37,634 bases of DNA, from NCBI GenBank assembly GCA_020430775.1, contig JAGQJE010000057.1, positions 1-37,634 of the forward strand, in the 5' to 3' direction. This stretch comes from Myxococcales bacterium. GTDB taxonomy: Bacteria > Myxococcota_A > Polyangia > Polyangiales > Houyiibacteriaceae. The translations under genes were made by a program, and so were the position numbers. This document shows, one piece after another, positions 1-9,105 of this stretch; within the stretch, counting starts at the first letter, position 1, and every line of letters starts with the position of its first letter. Below the pieces are notes generated by a model. That model searched no databases. It had not been told where the DNA came from and saw only the letters and a list, made by a program, of their open reading frames with translations.

Positions 1-162
1 ATGAGGATTTTGATGTTTTTTTTGGAGAATTCATCTGGTCCCATATTTCCAGGAAGGAATGGCGACCCGGGCTGGGGCGGGGGCGGGGGCGGGCTCTGCC
101 GCAGGCGCGGGCATCCACCGAGCGGAATTGCGCCCTGGCGCGTCCCGCCCAGTTGACCCTCC

Positions 163-2412
163 GTGCCCTATGTTGAAGGCTCCCGGCCGGCTCCCGTGCA
201 GCACCTGACCCCCATCGCAGACGCCGAGGCGCAGAGCAGCGCCCCGCTGGCCCAACAGCTCGCCGCGCTCCTCCGGTACCGCTGGCTCATCCTCATCGTC
301 ACGGCCGTCGTGGTCGCGGCGGTGACCTTCATCACGCTCCGGATGCCGAAGCGCTATGAGGCCGTCGCGACCCTCGAATACGACCCGAGCCCGACGCAGC
401 CGCTCGGCCAGTCGGTCCAGGACATCGCGGCCCCGGTCTCGAACTTCTTGATGAGCAAGGAGTTTTTCGAGACGCAAAACCGCATCATCGCGAGCCGCGC
501 CGTCGCCGAGCGTGTCGTCAAGGACCTCGGTCTCGACCACGACCCGTCGTTCTTCGGCGTCCCGCCGAGCGAGCGCGCCTCGTGGAAGCCGCCCTCGGTA
601 GACGTCGCCGCCGCGCTGCTGCAAAAGAAGCTCGTCGTCGACCCCGTCAAGGATACGCGCCTCGTCCACCTGCGGGTCCGGGACACGAACCCGGAGCGCG
701 CCGCCTCGCTCGCAAACGCGATCGCCCACGCCTACATCGAGAAGACCATGCAGGACCGGCTGGGCTCGACGGTCGACGCGCTCGACTGGCTCGGCAAGCA
801 GCTCGACACGGCGCGCAAGGATCTTTCTGAGGCCGAGCTGGCGCTCTACGACTTCAAGAAGTCGCACCACATCCTGTCCGTCTCCCTGCACGACCGGCAG
901 AACATCGTCGCCGAGGAGATCCAGAGCTACAACGAGCGCCTCACCAGAGCGCGTATCCATCGCATCGAGCTAGAGGCGCGCGTGAAGCGCCTCGAGCACG
1001 CCGACAAGGACCACCCCGAGAACCTCGCGGCCAGCGTCTTCGGCGACGACCCGGCGCTCGCGGATCTGCGCACCGACATCCGGGAGAAGGCGGCCAAGGA
1101 GGCCTCGCTTTCGATCCGCTACGGGCCGGAGCACCCGAAGATCAAAGAGCTCCAGAGCCAGCTCGTCGTCATGCGCAAGGAGCTCAACGACGCGCTGACC
1201 GGCCTGATGGCGTCCTCGCGCGCCGACCTCGCCGAGGTGCGAGCGGTCGAGGCCGGGATGAGCCGGGCGCTGGCGGATGCGCAGCAGGCCGGGCTGCGTC
1301 TCAACCTGCGCGAGATCGAGTACGACCGCCTGAACCGCAAGCGCACGAACGACGAGAAGCTCTACGACCTGCTCCTCAAGCGGACTACGGAGACGAACCT
1401 CACCCGCCTGCTCCGCACGACCCACGTCCGCGTCGTGGACGACGCCCTCGTCCCGCACCAAGCCGTGGCGCCGAAGGTGAGCCTCAACGTCGCCGCCGGC
1501 CTCCTCGGTGGGGGCCTGCTCGGGGTGTGCATCGCCCTGCTGCTCGGCATGCTCGACCGACGCCTGCGGACCGTCGCGGACGTCGAGGCGCTCGGCCTGA
1601 CCGTGCTCGGCATCCTCCCGCGCATGGACGCCCCCGGCCGCACGAAGAAGCGACGGGAAGCGCGCGGCGCCGTCGACCCGTCCACGGCCGTCGAGCGTGT
1701 CGTGCACACGCACCCGATGTCCGCGGCGGCCGAGTCCTGCCGCACCGTCCGAACCAACCTCACGTTCATGTCGGCGACCGAGTCGCTCCGTTCGCTCGTC
1801 GTGACGAGCGCGAGCCCGCAGGACGGCAAGACCACCGTCGCCTGCAACCTCGGCATCGCCTTCGCCCAGAGCGGCCAGCGGGTGCTCCTCATCGACGGCG
1901 ATCTGCGCAAGCCGCGCCTGCACCGAGTGTTCGGCCTCGACGACGAGGACGGCTTCAGCACGGCGCTCGCCGTACAGCGAGGCCTCGACGACATCATCCA
2001 GCAGACCGACGTGCCGAACCTCTCGGTCCTGCCCTGCGGGCCGGTCCCGCCGAACCCCGCCGAGCTGCTCCACACCGAGCGCCTCAAGCGGCTGCTCGAC
2101 GACGCCCTGTCGCGCTACGACAGGGTCATCTTCGACAGCGCACCCCTCGGCGCCGTGACCGACGCCGCCATCCTCGCGCCACAGTGCGGCGGCGCCATCC
2201 TCGTCGTCAAGGCGCGGCAGACGACCCGGGAAGCCGTGCGGGCGGCGCTCCGTCACCTGCGCGACGTTCAGGCGAGGCTCGTAGGGGGCGTCCTGAACGA
2301 CGTCGATCTGCGCATGGACGGCTCGCGCGACTACTACGCTTACTACCAGCACGCCGACGACCAGCCGGCTTCGCAGACGCGCGCCGCCTCGTCGAACCAG
2401 TCGGCCGCCTGA
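163..2412 (+). CDS. Polysaccharide co-polymerase / BY-kinase fusion (Wzc-like tyrosine autokinase)
   Basis: Inner-membrane chain-length regulator fused to a bacterial tyrosine kinase, expected to control polymerisation and export of an exopolysaccharide or capsule. Seen: a Wzz-type N-terminus with a membrane segment at about residues 41-59, a long periplasmic coiled-coil region rich in E/R/L, and a second membrane segment at about 440-463. A cytoplasmic kinase follows with Walker A (SPQDGKTT, 551-558), Walker A' (LLIDGDLRKP, 575-584) and Walker B (VIFDSAP, 655-661). The C-terminal tail carries the tyrosine cluster YYAYY (724-728), the usual autophosphorylation site. At 749 residues it has the length of one-piece proteobacterial Wzc proteins rather than split Firmicute forms. 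The start is GTG; the first 60 bases upstream are AT-rich and may hold a promoter. The stop lies in a triplicated 8-bp repeat (CCTGACCG, about 2409-2433). Its partner Wzx/Wzy genes may lie left of the window. Confidence 0.93.
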   Translation: MPYVEGSRPAPVQHLTPIADAEAQSSAPLAQQLAALLRYRWLILIVTAVVVAAVTFITLRMPKRYEAVATLEYDPSPTQPLGQSVQDIAAPVSNFLMSKEFFETQNRIIASRAVAERVVKDLGLDHDPSFFGVPPSERASWKPPSVDVAAALLQKKLVVDPVKDTRLVHLRVRDTNPERAASLANAIAHAYIEKTMQDRLGSTVDALDWLGKQLDTARKDLSEAELALYDFKKSHHILSVSLHDRQNIVAEEIQSYNERLTRARIHRIELEARVKRLEHADKDHPENLAASVFGDDPALADLRTDIREKAAKEASLSIRYGPEHPKIKELQSQLVVMRKELNDALTGLMASSRADLAEVRAVEAGMSRALADAQQAGLRLNLREIEYDRLNRKRTNDEKLYDLLLKRTTETNLTRLLRTTHVRVVDDALVPHQAVAPKVSLNVAAGLLGGGLLGVCIALLLGMLDRRLRTVADVEALGLTVLGILPRMDAPGRTKKRREARGAVDPSTAVERVVHTHPMSAAAESCRTVRTNLTFMSATESLRSLVVTSASPQDGKTTVACNLGIAFAQSGQRVLLIDGDLRKPRLHRVFGLDDEDGFSTALAVQRGLDDIIQQTDVPNLSVLPCGPVPPNPAELLHTERLKRLLDDALSRYDRVIFDSAPLGAVTDAAILAPQCGGAILVVKARQTTREAVRAALRHLRDVQARLVGGVLNDVDLRMDGSRDYYAYYQHADDQPASQTRAASSNQSAA

Positions 2413-2526
2413 CCGCCTGACCGCCTGACCGCCCACGCCGCCGCGTTGCCGCCCCCCGCTTGCTACACTGAGCCGCGGCGCCCTACGTAACCACGCCGCG
2501 GCACGCGCCCTGCCTCCGATCTGCCG

Positions 2527-4677
2527 ATGCCCAAGACCTGCCCCGACTGCGCGCACGCCAACGACGACCACGCGCGCTTTTGCCACCACTGTGGGCACGG
2601 GCTCGACGTCGGGCCCGCGGTGTCGGCGGACCCGCTGATCGGGCGCACCCTGCTCGGCCGCTACCGCGTCGTCCGCCCCCTCGGCGAGGGCGGCATGGGC
2701 AAGGTCTACTTCGCGCTCCAAACGATGGGCACGGCGGAGCGACCGGTCGCGATCAAGACCCTCCACGTCGAGCTGAACAAAGACCCGCAGATCGTCGCGC
2801 GCTTCCATCGCGAGTGCGCGACCGTCATCTCGCTCAGCCACCCGAACACGGTGCAGTTCTACGACTTTGGTGAGGTGCGCGACGGGCCCCTCATCATCGT
2901 GATGGAGTACATCGAGGGCGAGAACCTCGGCGCGGCGCTCTCCCGGGGCGCCTTCACCACCGCGCGCACCGACCACATCGTCTCACAGATCTGCGGCTCG
3001 CTGTCCGAGGCGCACGGGCTCGGCATCGTGCACCGCGACCTGAAGCCCGAGAACATCTTGCTCACAGTGCGCGCCGGTCAGCGCGACTTCGTCAAGGTGC
3101 TCGACTTCGGTATCGCCAAGCGCAGCGAGGCCGAGGGGAAGGCGAGCGCGACCCTCACACAGCAGGGGATGATCCTCGGCACGCCGCCGTACATGAGCCC
3201 CGAGCAGTTCAACGGCGGCGCGCTCGACGCGCGCTCCGACATCTATTCGCTCGGCGTGCTCACGTACGAGATGCTCGCAGGGCGACTGCCCTTCGTCGCG
3301 AAGACTCCCTGGGAGTGGGCCACCAAGCACCTCATGGAAGAGCCCGCGCCGCTCGCGCTCGAACGAGGCGCGCTCAGCGAGCATCGCGAAGCGGCCATCA
3401 TGCGCGCGCTGTCGAAGGCCCCGGAGGACCGCCAGCAGAGCGTCGTCGACTTCTACCACGAGCTCACTGGGCAGCAGGGCGAGCCGTCGGCCTGGTCGCT
3501 CCGGCCGGCGAGCGGCGCGTTCGCGCACGCGGCCACGATCTCACCACCGCCGGTGTCGCTCCCCGGCACATCGGTTCCAAGCGACGCTCTCCCTTCGAGG
3601 CGCTCCGGCGCCCCTCAGTCTGGACGCGGACCCGACGGATCGCAGCGCGTCGGGCCAACGGCCGTGGGCTCGGGAGCCTCCGCGACGAGCTCCCCCGGCG
3701 GCGGCGATTTCACGTACTCCCACCGCACCGACCCGCCCGCCGACGCGCCAGGGTACGCCACGCTGCCTCCGACGCTCCCGCTCAAGCGCCGCGCGCCCCT
3801 CTTTGGGCTGCTCGCCGCGGCCGTCGTCGCGGGCGGTATCGCCGCGTACGCGGGCCTGTCACGTCCGGCCGCGCACACCCCGGACGACGCGACCGCCGCC
3901 GGAAGCGCTCCCACCGGTGAAGGTCCGGGGGCGGTCACGGGCGCCGCCCATGGCGACGCGCGTGACGGCGGCGCCGAGCCATCGACGAACGGCCCGAGAG
4001 CGCTCCCGGTGGCGCCAGCCCCGCCACCGTCGCAGCCGCAGGACCACGACTCGGAGCGCGCCCCCAACGGGACCGGCGCCGAAGCACCCACGTCGGCGCA
4101 CACCAGCACCGCGCAGGAACAGGCCAAGGAGGACGCCCGGGAGAAGCAGGCCGCCGAGGCGCGGCGCGCCGCGCAGGAGGCAGCCCGCCGCGCCGAAGCC
4201 GAACGCGCGAGGGCGGCGGAGCGCGCGAGAGCTGAGGAGGCGGCGCGCGCGGCCAGGGAAAAGGCCGAGGCCGAGCGCGCGGCGCAGCAGGCGGCCGCGA
4301 AGGCCGAGGCCGAGCGTGAGGCGCAGCAGGCGGCCGCAAACGCCGAGGCGAGGCGGCGAGCCGAGCAACGGGCCGCCGACGACCCCGCGACGCGCGCGGC
4401 GCAGCTCACCCGCGAGGGCTCGCAAGCCGTCGCCGAGGGCAACATGGCAGGCGCCATCGCGAACCTCAGCCGCGCGGCACGCTTGGTCGGCGACCGCGAC
4501 CCGGACGTGGGCCGGCTGCGCGCGCAGATCGCCGCCCGGGGGGGTCAGCAGGTGCGCGTGCTCGTCCAGCAGCGCGCGTGCGACAGCGCCGCGGTGCTCT
4601 TTCGGCGGCTGCGCGCGGTAGGCGCGGATGGACCGGCTCGCACGCACTTCTCGCCGCGCACTTGCCCCCTCCCCTGA
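2527..4677 (+). CDS. Zinc-ribbon Ser/Thr protein kinase with TM segment and Ala/Glu/Arg-rich tail
   Basis: Eukaryote-like (Hanks-type) protein kinase. Seen: an N-terminal zinc ribbon with C5, C8, C19 and C22 (CPDC...CHHC); the kinase glycine loop GEGGMG at 53-58; the ATP-binding lysine K77 (VAIK); the catalytic loop HRDLKPEN at 169-176 with D171; DFG at 193-195; and the activation-segment end PYMSPE at 221-226. All residues needed for catalysis are present. A Pro/Ser-rich linker leads to one membrane span at about 425-445, then a low-complexity region and an Ala/Glu/Arg-rich predicted coiled coil at about 530-620. The tail (about 625-716) looks like one or two helical TPR-like hairpins and may be a sensor or docking domain. 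This architecture is very common in Myxococcota. The target is unknown. It is co-directional with the BY-kinase after a 114-nt gap, so co-transcription is possible. Confidence 0.93.
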   Translation: MPKTCPDCAHANDDHARFCHHCGHGLDVGPAVSADPLIGRTLLGRYRVVRPLGEGGMGKVYFALQTMGTAERPVAIKTLHVELNKDPQIVARFHRECATVISLSHPNTVQFYDFGEVRDGPLIIVMEYIEGENLGAALSRGAFTTARTDHIVSQICGSLSEAHGLGIVHRDLKPENILLTVRAGQRDFVKVLDFGIAKRSEAEGKASATLTQQGMILGTPPYMSPEQFNGGALDARSDIYSLGVLTYEMLAGRLPFVAKTPWEWATKHLMEEPAPLALERGALSEHREAAIMRALSKAPEDRQQSVVDFYHELTGQQGEPSAWSLRPASGAFAHAATISPPPVSLPGTSVPSDALPSRRSGAPQSGRGPDGSQRVGPTAVGSGASATSSPGGGDFTYSHRTDPPADAPGYATLPPTLPLKRRAPLFGLLAAAVVAGGIAAYAGLSRPAAHTPDDATAAGSAPTGEGPGAVTGAAHGDARDGGAEPSTNGPRALPVAPAPPPSQPQDHDSERAPNGTGAEAPTSAHTSTAQEQAKEDAREKQAAEARRAAQEAARRAEAERARAAERARAEEAARAAREKAEAERAAQQAAAKAEAEREAQQAAANAEARRRAEQRAADDPATRAAQLTREGSQAVAEGNMAGAIANLSRAARLVGDRDPDVGRLRAQIAARGGQQVRVLVQQRACDSAAVLFRRLRAVGADGPARTHFSPRTCPLP

Positions 4678-4816
4678 CCGCGTCCACACCCTGGGAGCCG
4701 GCGCCGCGGGCCTGCGGATCACACTTCTGTCAACGTGTCAACCAGAAAGCGACCGCTCGGATTTTTTCTCCTTGCTCGCGCCGAAAGGGAGTGTGAAGCT
4801 TCCCTCCGCTGAAGCG

Positions 4817-4932
4817 AGCCCCCTCGGCCGAGGGGCTGTAGAAGCCGGCCCCTGCGAGGGGCCTTCCTTGCGACAGTGAGCAGCCCAGGCTCGCGACGAG
4901 CCGGGACGGACGGCGCCCCATCGGGCGCCGTC
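4817..4932 (+). promoter_or_regulatory. Cluster of four GC hairpins upstream of a small gene
   Basis: The gap 4678-4950 contains four successive inverted repeats just before the small gene at 4951. They are AGCCCCCTCGG/CCGAGGGGCT (about 4817-4837, one bulged C, no loop), GGCCCCT-gcg-AGGGGCC (4847-4863), GGCTCG-cga-CGAGCC (4888-4902) and GACGGCGCCC-catc-GGGCGCCGTC (4909-4932, 10 bp perfect). The last ends 18 nt before the start codon. This could be a structured 5' leader, a small RNA, or back-to-back terminator hairpins of the kinase gene, although no U-run follows any stem. A T-run (4762-4767) and a direct repeat TGTCAAC-g-TGTCAAC (about 4727-4741) lie further upstream. Function is inference; the repeats are directly visible. 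Confidence 0.45.
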
Positions 4933-4950
4933 GCGCTCGGGAGCTGAACG

Positions 4951-5157
4951 ATGGCCAACCGAATGACGTGGAACCAGATCTGCAACACACCGGACTTTCA
5001 GGGCCGGTGGGTCGCCCTTCAGGGCCCGGTCTACGACGCCGGGGGCCGCGCCTCTGAGGGCGCGGTCGTCGACTGCGACGCCAACCTCGCGAGCCTGTGC
5101 CAGCGCGTGCGGGACGCCTCCTGGACCGACTGCGCGATCGTTCGCGTGTCGAACTGA
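4951..5157 (+). CDS. Small uncharacterised protein (68 aa, DUF5678-like feel)
   Basis: Encodes 68 residues beginning MANRMTWNQIC. A weak GGGAG sits about 10 nt before the ATG. The sequence has the pattern GRWVAL near residue 18, a variable turn, then VVDCDANLASLC and a final beta-like stretch CAIVRV. This resembles small single-domain proteins (DUF5678-type) with a GxWVA motif and a 'dleeL' helix; the resemblance is from memory and tentative. No signal peptide or membrane segment is seen. Four Cys in 68 residues is notable for a cytosolic protein. The gene follows the hairpin cluster and is convergent with the lipoprotein at 5206-5793, with 48 nt between them. Function unknown. Confidence 0.65.
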   Translation: MANRMTWNQICNTPDFQGRWVALQGPVYDAGGRASEGAVVDCDANLASLCQRVRDASWTDCAIVRVSN

Positions 5158-5205
5158 CCGCCCTCGGCCCCCGCGGCCGGCCCCGCACGGAGCAACGGGG
5201 CGCGC

Positions 5206-5793
5206 TCAGTCCGTGTCCTCTTCCCCCCACGAGCCCGGCGCCGCGGCCTGTGACGGACCCCGGCATTGCGTGGGCGCCGTGTGGCGCAGCTTGACGGCGT
5301 TCCACGGCCCTCCGCCGGACTCGTGCGCGTCGAGGCCCCACACGCCGACGAGGTACTGATCTCCGTCCTGCCCGACCTCGAGGCGGAAGCGCCCGCGCCC
5401 AGAAGCCTGCTGCGGATGTGAGGGGACGAGCGCCCGCTCTTCGCTCCAGCGGAAGCGCATGAGGTCGCCCTCCACGGTCCCGAAGATGCGGCCGCGGCGA
5501 TCGTCCTTCGCGTAGGTGCCGAAGGTCGCCTGCCCCGCGCGGCACAGCTCCATCCGGCCGTACTGCGGCGACTGCCAGACGCCCTCGAAGCTCGCCCCGG
5601 CGGGCAGCGGCCCCGGCCGGACGGCTGGCGTACCAGCGCAGCCGAGCGTGAGCGTTACGGCCGCGACGCACGCGAGCGCGAGGGGAACGTCCCGACGACG
5701 CCGCGCGACGCGCACGGCTGCACGGAGGGCGCCGCACCCGGCTTGGGTCGAACCGCGCGCGCCGGCTGGCTCGCTCGTACGCCGTGTGTCCAT
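5206..5793 (-). CDS. Putative lipoprotein of unknown function
   Basis: 195 residues. The start is set by a strong GGAGGT about 8 nt before the ATG at 5793. The N-terminus is long and basic (RRRR at 31-34), followed by a hydrophobic stretch and the lipobox LTLGC with Cys52, so lipidation and export are expected. The mature part is a compact, probably all-beta domain with repeated G-x-W and Y-G motifs (FEGVWQSPQYGRMEL, FGTVEGDLMRFRW, LVGVWGLD), reading like a family of outer-envelope lipoproteins whose repeats say 'how much the molecule differs from reference'. No catalytic motif is recognised. It lies 187 nt downstream of sppA on the same strand and may be co-transcribed. An alternative GTG start closer to the signal region would give a more usual signal-peptide length, but it lacks the clear ribosome binding site. 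Confidence 0.75.
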   Translation of the reverse strand: MDTRRTSEPAGARGSTQAGCGALRAAVRVARRRRDVPLALACVAAVTLTLGCAGTPAVRPGPLPAGASFEGVWQSPQYGRMELCRAGQATFGTYAKDDRRGRIFGTVEGDLMRFRWSEERALVPSHPQQASGRGRFRLEVGQDGDQYLVGVWGLDAHESGGGPWNAVKLRHTAPTQCRGPSQAAAPGSWGEEDTD

Positions 5794-5865
5794 CGCAACA
5801 GACCTCCCGGCGGCACGATAGCGCAGCGGACACGCCCGCCGCACCTCCTGCGCCGCCGCCGCGCT

Positions 5866-5901
5866 GCTCGCCGCCCCGCGCACCGCTCGCCGCCCCGCGC
5901 A
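5866..5901. repeat. Tandem direct repeat, 17 bp x 2
   Basis: GCTCGCCGCCCCGCGCA occurs twice (5866-5882 and 5885-5901) with 2 nt between, in the gap between sppA and the downstream lipoprotein gene. It is GC-rich and likely a replication-slippage product; no role is evident. Confidence 0.7.
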
Positions 5902-5980
5902 GCGTGCCCCGCGCTTGCCCAGCGCCACGCAGCCGCGCAGGCCCCGGCCGCGAGCGCTTCCGGCGGGCCGTCCCCTACCC

Positions 5981-7789
5981 CTACCGGAACCGCAGGTGGG
6001 CGACGAGCGGCGCGTAGTAGAGCACGCGGTCCTCCGCGCCGAGCAGCGCGAGCAGATCACCCAGCTCGGGCGCGAGCGCGCGTACCGCCGTCGCCGACAT
6101 CACGGCGCCGACCGCGCTGGACGAAGGCGGCGGCGCAGGCGGCACGTCGACGTCCTGCACGTGCACGAGCCGCGGCCGAAGGCGTGCCTTGACCGCGTCC
6201 GAGACGTCGAGCCGCGACTTGAGCTCGTCGAGCGCCACTTCGAGCCCCCCGAGCCGGTCGACGAGGGACGCCTCGGCGGCCGCGGCCCCTGAGTAGACGC
6301 GCCCCCGCGCCTTGCGCTCGGTCGCCTCGAGCGAGTCCCCGCGCCCCTCCGACACCAGCGAGACGAAGCGTTCGTAAAAGGCGTCCAGCTCGCGGTCCCA
6401 GATCGCGCGCTCGTCGTCGCTCAGCGGCCGGCGCATCGACCCCATGTCCGCGTGTGGCGCCGTTCGGATGACCTCGGTGTGTAGGCCGAGGCGTTCGAGG
6501 AGCGCGCTCGCGTCGAGGCGCGCGGAGACGACGCCGATCGAGCCCGTGAGGCTGCTCGGCTGCGCGACGATCGCGTCGGCGCCGGCCGCGACGTAGTACC
6601 CGCCGCTCGCCGCGACGTCCCCGAAGTACGCGACGACGGGCTTCTTCTCGCGGACGCGCTCGACCTCTCGGTACAGCGCGTCGCTGGCGCTCGCCGAGCC
6701 ACCCGGTGAGCTGACCCACAGCAGCACGCCGAGCGCGCGCTCATCCGCCCGCGCCGTCCGCAGGGCCGCGGCGACCTTCTGCCGCATCGGGCCACGCCCC
6801 GGGATCTCCTCGGCGATCGCGCCTCTGATCGCGACCACCGCGATATACGGGGGGGTGCGGAGCGGTTCGAAGAAGGGGCGCCGACGGAGCGCCTGGTAGC
6901 GACCGGCGCGCTCGACCTTGGCGGGCTGCGGATCGGCGGCAGCCACGACCGCCCCGGCGCGCTGCGTGAGCGGATCGGCGCCAGCCACCGGCGCCGCGCG
7001 ATCGGCGGGTGACTCGGCGAGCCGGGCGGGCAGCTCGTCCTCGTAGCAGGTGCCGTCGAGGAGCCCGACGTCGACCGCGTCTTCCGTTTGCCACCACGCG
7101 CGCTCGAAGAGCGAGGCGACCGCCGCGTCGTCGAGGCGTGGACGCGACGCGAGCGCGGTCCGCAGGGCCCGGTCGAGCGAGCCGAGGAGCGCCTCGAGCT
7201 GCTCGCGCTGCCCCTCGCTCATCTGGTCGAGCGCGAAGCTCTCCCAGGCGGTCTTGTACTCCTTGCGCGCGAAGCGCTCGACCGAGACGCCCGCACGCTC
7301 GAGCAGCGGCCGCAGATAGATCGCTTCGACCGACATGCCGCTCAGGTCGATCAGCGCGTGCGGGGCCGCGAGCACGCGCTCGGCCGCCGTCGCTACGTAC
7401 AGCTCGCGGTGCCCGCCCCCGCGCACGAGGTAGACGACGGTCTGCTTGCCGGCGCGGCGGCAGCGCTCCACCTGATCGCGCAGGCTCGTCGCGGTCGCCC
7501 AGCCGCAGTGCAGCGGCGGCACGACGAAGACCACGCCGGCGACGCGTGGATCGTCGACCGCGGTGTCGATCGCGCGACGGACCGCCTCGATGGAGGTCGC
7601 CAGCGCGGGGCGCAGCGCCGGCACGAAGCGAGCGAGCGCGCGCATCGGCTGGACGAGCTCGAGCACCCTCGGGCGGACCGAGACCTCCACCCACAGCTCG
7701 CGCGGCGCGCGCGAGCGAGCTGCGAGGCGGAGTGGATAGAGCGGCAGACGGGCGACGTTTCGCGCGAGGCGGAGTACGGTGGAGAGCAC
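5981..7789 (-). CDS. sppA: Signal peptide peptidase SppA, long (67K) type
   Basis: Membrane-associated serine protease of family S49 that degrades cleaved signal peptides. The protein has two tandem ClpP-like domains, as in E. coli protease IV (618 aa). The catalytic lysine is in the N-terminal domain (EYKTAWESF, K179) and the nucleophile serine is in the C-terminal domain (DVAASGGYY, S395). The supporting motif SSPGGSASASD precedes the serine, so both halves of the dyad are present. The start chosen is GTG at 7789, giving 602 residues and beginning with a short hydrophobic/amphipathic stretch (LSTVLRLARNVARLPLYPLRL). The frame stays open to a TTG at 7936 (651 aa), but that extra N-terminus has no family-like sequence. 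No clear ribosome binding site supports either start. It is divergent from mglBA. Confidence 0.9.
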   Translation of the reverse strand: MLSTVLRLARNVARLPLYPLRLAARSRAPRELWVEVSVRPRVLELVQPMRALARFVPALRPALATSIEAVRRAIDTAVDDPRVAGVVFVVPPLHCGWATATSLRDQVERCRRAGKQTVVYLVRGGGHRELYVATAAERVLAAPHALIDLSGMSVEAIYLRPLLERAGVSVERFARKEYKTAWESFALDQMSEGQREQLEALLGSLDRALRTALASRPRLDDAAVASLFERAWWQTEDAVDVGLLDGTCYEDELPARLAESPADRAAPVAGADPLTQRAGAVVAAADPQPAKVERAGRYQALRRRPFFEPLRTPPYIAVVAIRGAIAEEIPGRGPMRQKVAAALRTARADERALGVLLWVSSPGGSASASDALYREVERVREKKPVVAYFGDVAASGGYYVAAGADAIVAQPSSLTGSIGVVSARLDASALLERLGLHTEVIRTAPHADMGSMRRPLSDDERAIWDRELDAFYERFVSLVSEGRGDSLEATERKARGRVYSGAAAAEASLVDRLGGLEVALDELKSRLDVSDAVKARLRPRLVHVQDVDVPPAPPPSSSAVGAVMSATAVRALAPELGDLLALLGAEDRVLYYAPLVAHLRFR

Positions 7790-7949
7790 CCGAGAGTCTG
7801 AGCACGATGGCGCGCGGAAGTCGACCGCTGCGCGCTCCCCGGCCAAGGTCGCCTCGACAGTCCGCACGGCGCGAGGCACACGGTACGGGCCACCGGCGCC
7901 CAGATTTGAGGTAAGATGGCCACCCAACGGGTTCAAGGCACACTAAATC

Positions 7950-7978
7950 TTTACATGACAAGCAGCCTTTGCTAAACA
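7950..7978 (+). promoter_or_regulatory. Candidate sigma70-type promoter for mglBA
   Basis: TTTACA (7950-7955, five of six to TTGACA) and TAAACA (7973-7978, three of six to TATAAT) are separated by 17 nt, in the most AT-rich stretch of the sppA-mglB intergenic region. A GGAGG ribosome binding site follows at 8001-8005, 6 nt before the mglB ATG. The placement is sensible; the -10 match is poor. Confidence 0.4.
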
Positions 7979-8011
7979 GTGTCCACGGCTCGGGGCGACC
8001 GGAGGAAGCGC

Positions 8012-8494
8012 ATGGCTAGTCCGCAAATGGTGATGTACGAGCGGGAGTTCCACCAGGTCCAGGCCGTGGTGGACCACCTGGTTCGCGCGGCCAACGCCCA
8101 GGTCGTCTTCATCATCGACAAGAACGGCCAGCTCATCGCGGCCGCCGGCGAGACGGGGCAGCTCGACACCACCTCGCTCGCGTCGCTGACGGCGGGTAAC
8201 ATCGCGGCGACCGGTGGCATCGCCAAGCTGCTCCGCGAGAACGAGTTCAGCACCCAGTTCCACGAGGGTGAGCGCTCGAACATCCACATCCAGCTCGTGG
8301 GCAAGCGCGTCATTCTCGTCGTCATCTTCGACAACAAGACCAGCCTCGGACTGGTACGTCTCCGAGTAAAGAAAGCCAGTGAACAGCTCGACTCGATCTT
8401 CGAAGCATTGGCGGTCAAGGCGGAGACCTCTCACCAGAGCGGTGCTTTCGCAGAAATCACCGATGACGATATCGATAAACTGTTTAACGACTAA
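8012..8494 (+). CDS. mglB: MglB, GTPase-activating protein of MglA (Roadblock/LC7)
   Basis: 160 residues, a single Roadblock/LC7 domain. Known role: a homodimer that acts as GAP (and at the rear pole as localisation partner) for the Ras-like GTPase MglA, setting front-rear polarity in gliding and twitching myxobacteria. Near-collinear with Myxococcus MglB (159 aa), including [59 protein letters not shown] and the acidic tail [12 protein letters not shown]. The start ATG at 8012 is preceded by GGAGG at 6-nt spacing; an in-frame ATG-less extension to 7979 is rejected. The stop is 11 nt before mglA, the classic mglBA operon order. Confidence 0.97.
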   Translation: MASPQMVMYEREFHQVQAVVDHLVRAANAQVVFIIDKNGQLIAAAGETGQLDTTSLASLTAGNIAATGGIAKLLRENEFSTQFHEGERSNIHIQLVGKRVILVVIFDNKTSLGLVRLRVKKASEQLDSIFEALAVKAETSHQSGAFAEITDDDIDKLFND

Positions 8495-8505
8495 GGGCTG
8501 AACAG

Positions 8506-9096
8506 ATGTCGTTCATCAACTACCTCTCGCGAGAGATCAACTGCAAAATCGTCTACTACGGGCCCGGCCTGTGTGGGAAGACGACCAACCTCCAATACAT
8601 CTACAACAAGACGAATCCCGAGGCGAAGGGGAAGATGATATCCCTCGCGACGGAGACAGAGCGGACGCTGTTCTTCGACTTTTTGCCGCTTGCGCTGGGT
8701 GAAATCCGCGGGTTCAAGACCCGCTTCCACCTCTACACCGTCCCCGGCCAGGTCTTCTACGACGCGAGCCGCAAGCTCATCCTCAAGGGCGTCGACGGCG
8801 TGGTCTTCGTCGTGGACTCGCAGATTGCACGCATGGAGGCGAACATCGAATCGATGGAAAACCTCCAATCAAACCTGGTCGAACAAGGCTACAGCCTCGA
8901 CAAGGTCCCCTACGTCGTCCAGTACAACAAGCGAGACATGCCGGCGGTGGCCTCCATCGAGGAGCTGCGCGCCGAGCTGAACCCGGACGGCGTGCCGGAG
9001 TTCCCCGCGGTGGCCACGACCGGTGAGGGCGTCTTCGAGACACTGAAGGCGGTGGCGAAGTTGGTGTTGACGGAGCTCAAGCGCGGCGGCCGGTGA
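8506..9096 (+). CDS. mglA: MglA, Ras-like small GTPase controlling cell polarity
   Basis: 196 residues, the size of Myxococcus MglA (195). Cytoplasmic GTPase that in its GTP form marks the leading pole and engages the motility machineries. P-loop GPGLCGKTT at 19-27 (G21, K25, T26); switch residues R53 (TERTLFF) and Q82 (TVPGQ) that complete the active site with MglB are both present; the guanine-specificity motif NKRD follows in [10 protein letters not shown]. The sequence aligns with the Myxococcus protein without gaps up to Q82. The end LTELKRGGR matches the family C-terminus. It is translated just downstream of mglB (11-nt gap). Other partners (RomR, RomX, FrzS) are not in the window. Confidence 0.98.
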   Translation: MSFINYLSREINCKIVYYGPGLCGKTTNLQYIYNKTNPEAKGKMISLATETERTLFFDFLPLALGEIRGFKTRFHLYTVPGQVFYDASRKLILKGVDGVVFVVDSQIARMEANIESMENLQSNLVEQGYSLDKVPYVVQYNKRDMPAVASIEELRAELNPDGVPEFPAVATTGEGVFETLKAVAKLVLTELKRGGR

Positions 9097-9105
9097 GAGC
9101 GCATT

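Noticed and set aside
1-156. Short plus-strand frame starting MRILMFFLENSSG at the window's first base
   Set aside because: The start resembles a glycosyltransferase N-terminus, but the frame turns into low-complexity Gly/Arg sequence and stops after 51 codons; no ribosome binding site is visible. It could be a degraded remnant, but this is too weak to call.
4749-4770. Intrinsic terminator after the Ser/Thr kinase gene
   Set aside because: There is a T-run (4762-4767), but the preceding bases form only a 4-bp stem with a 2-nt loop.
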